Shown here in pieces: positions 6,043 through 6,740 of a stretch of 6,740 nt of DNA. Every line of letters starts with the position of its first letter. The stretch's first letter is position 1. The notes below the pieces were generated by a model. The model had not been told where the DNA came from. It saw only the letters and a list, made by a program, of their open reading frames with translations, and ran no database searches. The translations under genes were made by a program, and so were the position numbers. Origin of the DNA: Thiosocius sp963719025 (GTDB taxonomy: Bacteria; Pseudomonadota; Gammaproteobacteria; Chromatiales; Chromatiaceae); NCBI GenBank assembly GCA_963719025.1, contig CAVRBK010000105.1, positions 1 through 6,740 of the forward strand. Direction: 5' to 3'.

Positions 6043-6740
6043 TCAGCGGCCACGCAGAAACAGCTTGTCCAGCTGCTGCATGTCCAGCTGCGTCCAGGTC
6101 GGGCGACCGTGGTTGCACTGGCCGCTGCGCTCGGTGCGCTCGATATCGCGCAGGAGGGCATTCATCTCCTCCAGGCCGAGACGGCGATTGGCGCGCACCG
6201 ATCCATGACATGCCATGGTCGATAGCACCTCGTTGATCTGCTCCAGGATCCGCCGACTGTCGCCATGCACCACCAGGTCGGCCAGCACATCCCGCAGCAG
6301 CCGCTCGGCATCGGCGTTGCGCAGCAGGGCCGGCAGGGCACGCACGACCAGGGACTGGTCACCCAGGCGATTGACCTCCATGCCGAGCCCGGCGAACAGC
6401 TCGACATGCTGTTCGACCAGCTCTGCCTCGCGCCGGCTGACCGCAACACTGACCGGCACCAGCAGGGGCTGGCTCTTTATCCCCTCGCCTTCGCGCGCCC
6501 GCTTGAACGATTCGTAGGTGATGCGCTCGTGCGCCGCATGCATATCGACCAGCACCAGGCCCTCCCGGTTCTGCGCCAACACGTAGACGCCGTGCAGCTG
6601 GGCTATCGCGAAGCCCAGCGGATGCGCTTCGCCGACCGATTCGGGCACGCGGTGGGCTGCCGCCGCGTCCGCAACGGCCGTCGCCGGCGGCGCCTGCCAA
6701 CGCTCGGCCGCGCGGTATGCCGCCCGGCGCTCTGCAATCG
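6043..6740 (-). CDS. mutL: MutL, DNA mismatch repair protein (C-terminal part, runs off the window)
   Basis: MutL links mismatch recognition by MutS to strand incision. Only the last 231 residues are here; the frame is open to the window edge. An Ala-rich linker (ERRAAYRAAERWQAPPATAV and on) leads into the C-terminal dimerisation domain, LGFAIAQLHGVYVLAQNREG. Within it are DMHAAHERITYE (6546-6511), ACHGSVRAN (about 6213-6187) and CNHGRPTW (about 6117-6094), then the end QLDKLFLRGR. These correspond to the metal-binding endonuclease motifs DQHA(X)2E(X)4E, ACxxxxRA and CPHGRP of nicking MutL proteins. Gln is replaced by Met in the first and Pro by Asn in the third. E. coli MutL lacks these motifs, so this protein is more like Pseudomonas MutL and may nick DNA itself. 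The GHKL ATPase half lies outside the window. Confidence 0.95.
   Translation of the reverse strand, partial: IAERRAAYRAAERWQAPPATAVADAAAAHRVPESVGEAHPLGFAIAQLHGVYVLAQNREGLVLVDMHAAHERITYESFKRAREGEGIKSQPLLVPVSVAVSRREAELVEQHVELFAGLGMEVNRLGDQSLVVRALPALLRNADAERLLRDVLADLVVHGDSRRILEQINEVLSTMACHGSVRANRRLGLEEMNALLRDIERTERSGQCNHGRPTWTQLDMQQLDKLFLRGR

Noticed and set aside
1..6740. Mobile elements, CRISPR arrays, tRNA or rRNA genes
   Set aside because: I found no transposase, spaced direct repeats, terminal inverted repeats or cloverleaf; gene order is the conserved chromosomal one throughout.

Overview
The window carries one block of genes, all on the minus strand, in the order mutL (partial) - miaA - hfq - hflX - hflK - hflC - yjeT/DUF2065 - hisZ (partial). 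This is the well-known gammaproteobacterial mutL-miaA-hfq-hflX-hflK-hflC cluster followed by yjeT. The sequence is GC-rich. Hfq closely resembles the Pseudomonas-type protein and ends in AEPGNA. MutL keeps endonuclease-type C-terminal motifs, and hisZ lies beside the hfl genes as in many non-enteric gammaproteobacteria. I infer a non-enteric gammaproteobacterium (for example the Chromatiales or Pseudomonadales side) but cannot name a genus.

Layout in the direction of transcription, from high to low coordinates: the C-terminal 231 residues of mutL (6740-6043); complete miaA (5965-5012); a 220-nt relatively AT-rich gap with a candidate hfq promoter and leader; complete hfq (4791-4528); a 90-nt gap with a GC hairpin; hflX (4437-3121), recognisable end to end but broken by six single-base frameshifts; hflK (3036-1869), with one frameshift in its glycine-rich N-terminal linker; hflC (1869-1000), overlapping hflK by one base; and a strong intrinsic terminator at 969-942. 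After that come a candidate promoter and a roughly 75-nt leader ending in a second intrinsic terminator, placed just before the yjeT start. Then follow yjeT (787-602), a 172-nt GC-rich gap, and the first 143 codons of hisZ (429-1).

The genes cover mismatch repair (MutL), tRNA i6A37 modification (MiaA), sRNA-based regulation (Hfq), ribosome rescue and recycling (HflX), control of the FtsH membrane protease (HflK/HflC), a tiny membrane protein of unknown role (YjeT), and the regulatory subunit of the first histidine-biosynthesis enzyme (HisZ). The plus strand carries no convincing gene.

No new biological system is evident. Two things deserve a second look. First, seven frameshifts cluster in 1.5 kb of hflX/hflK. 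All are of the extra-base type, and none occurs in the flanking genes, so sequence error is more likely than gene decay. Second, an attenuator-like leader between hflC and yjeT-hisZ has competing hairpins and a terminator directly before the coding start.
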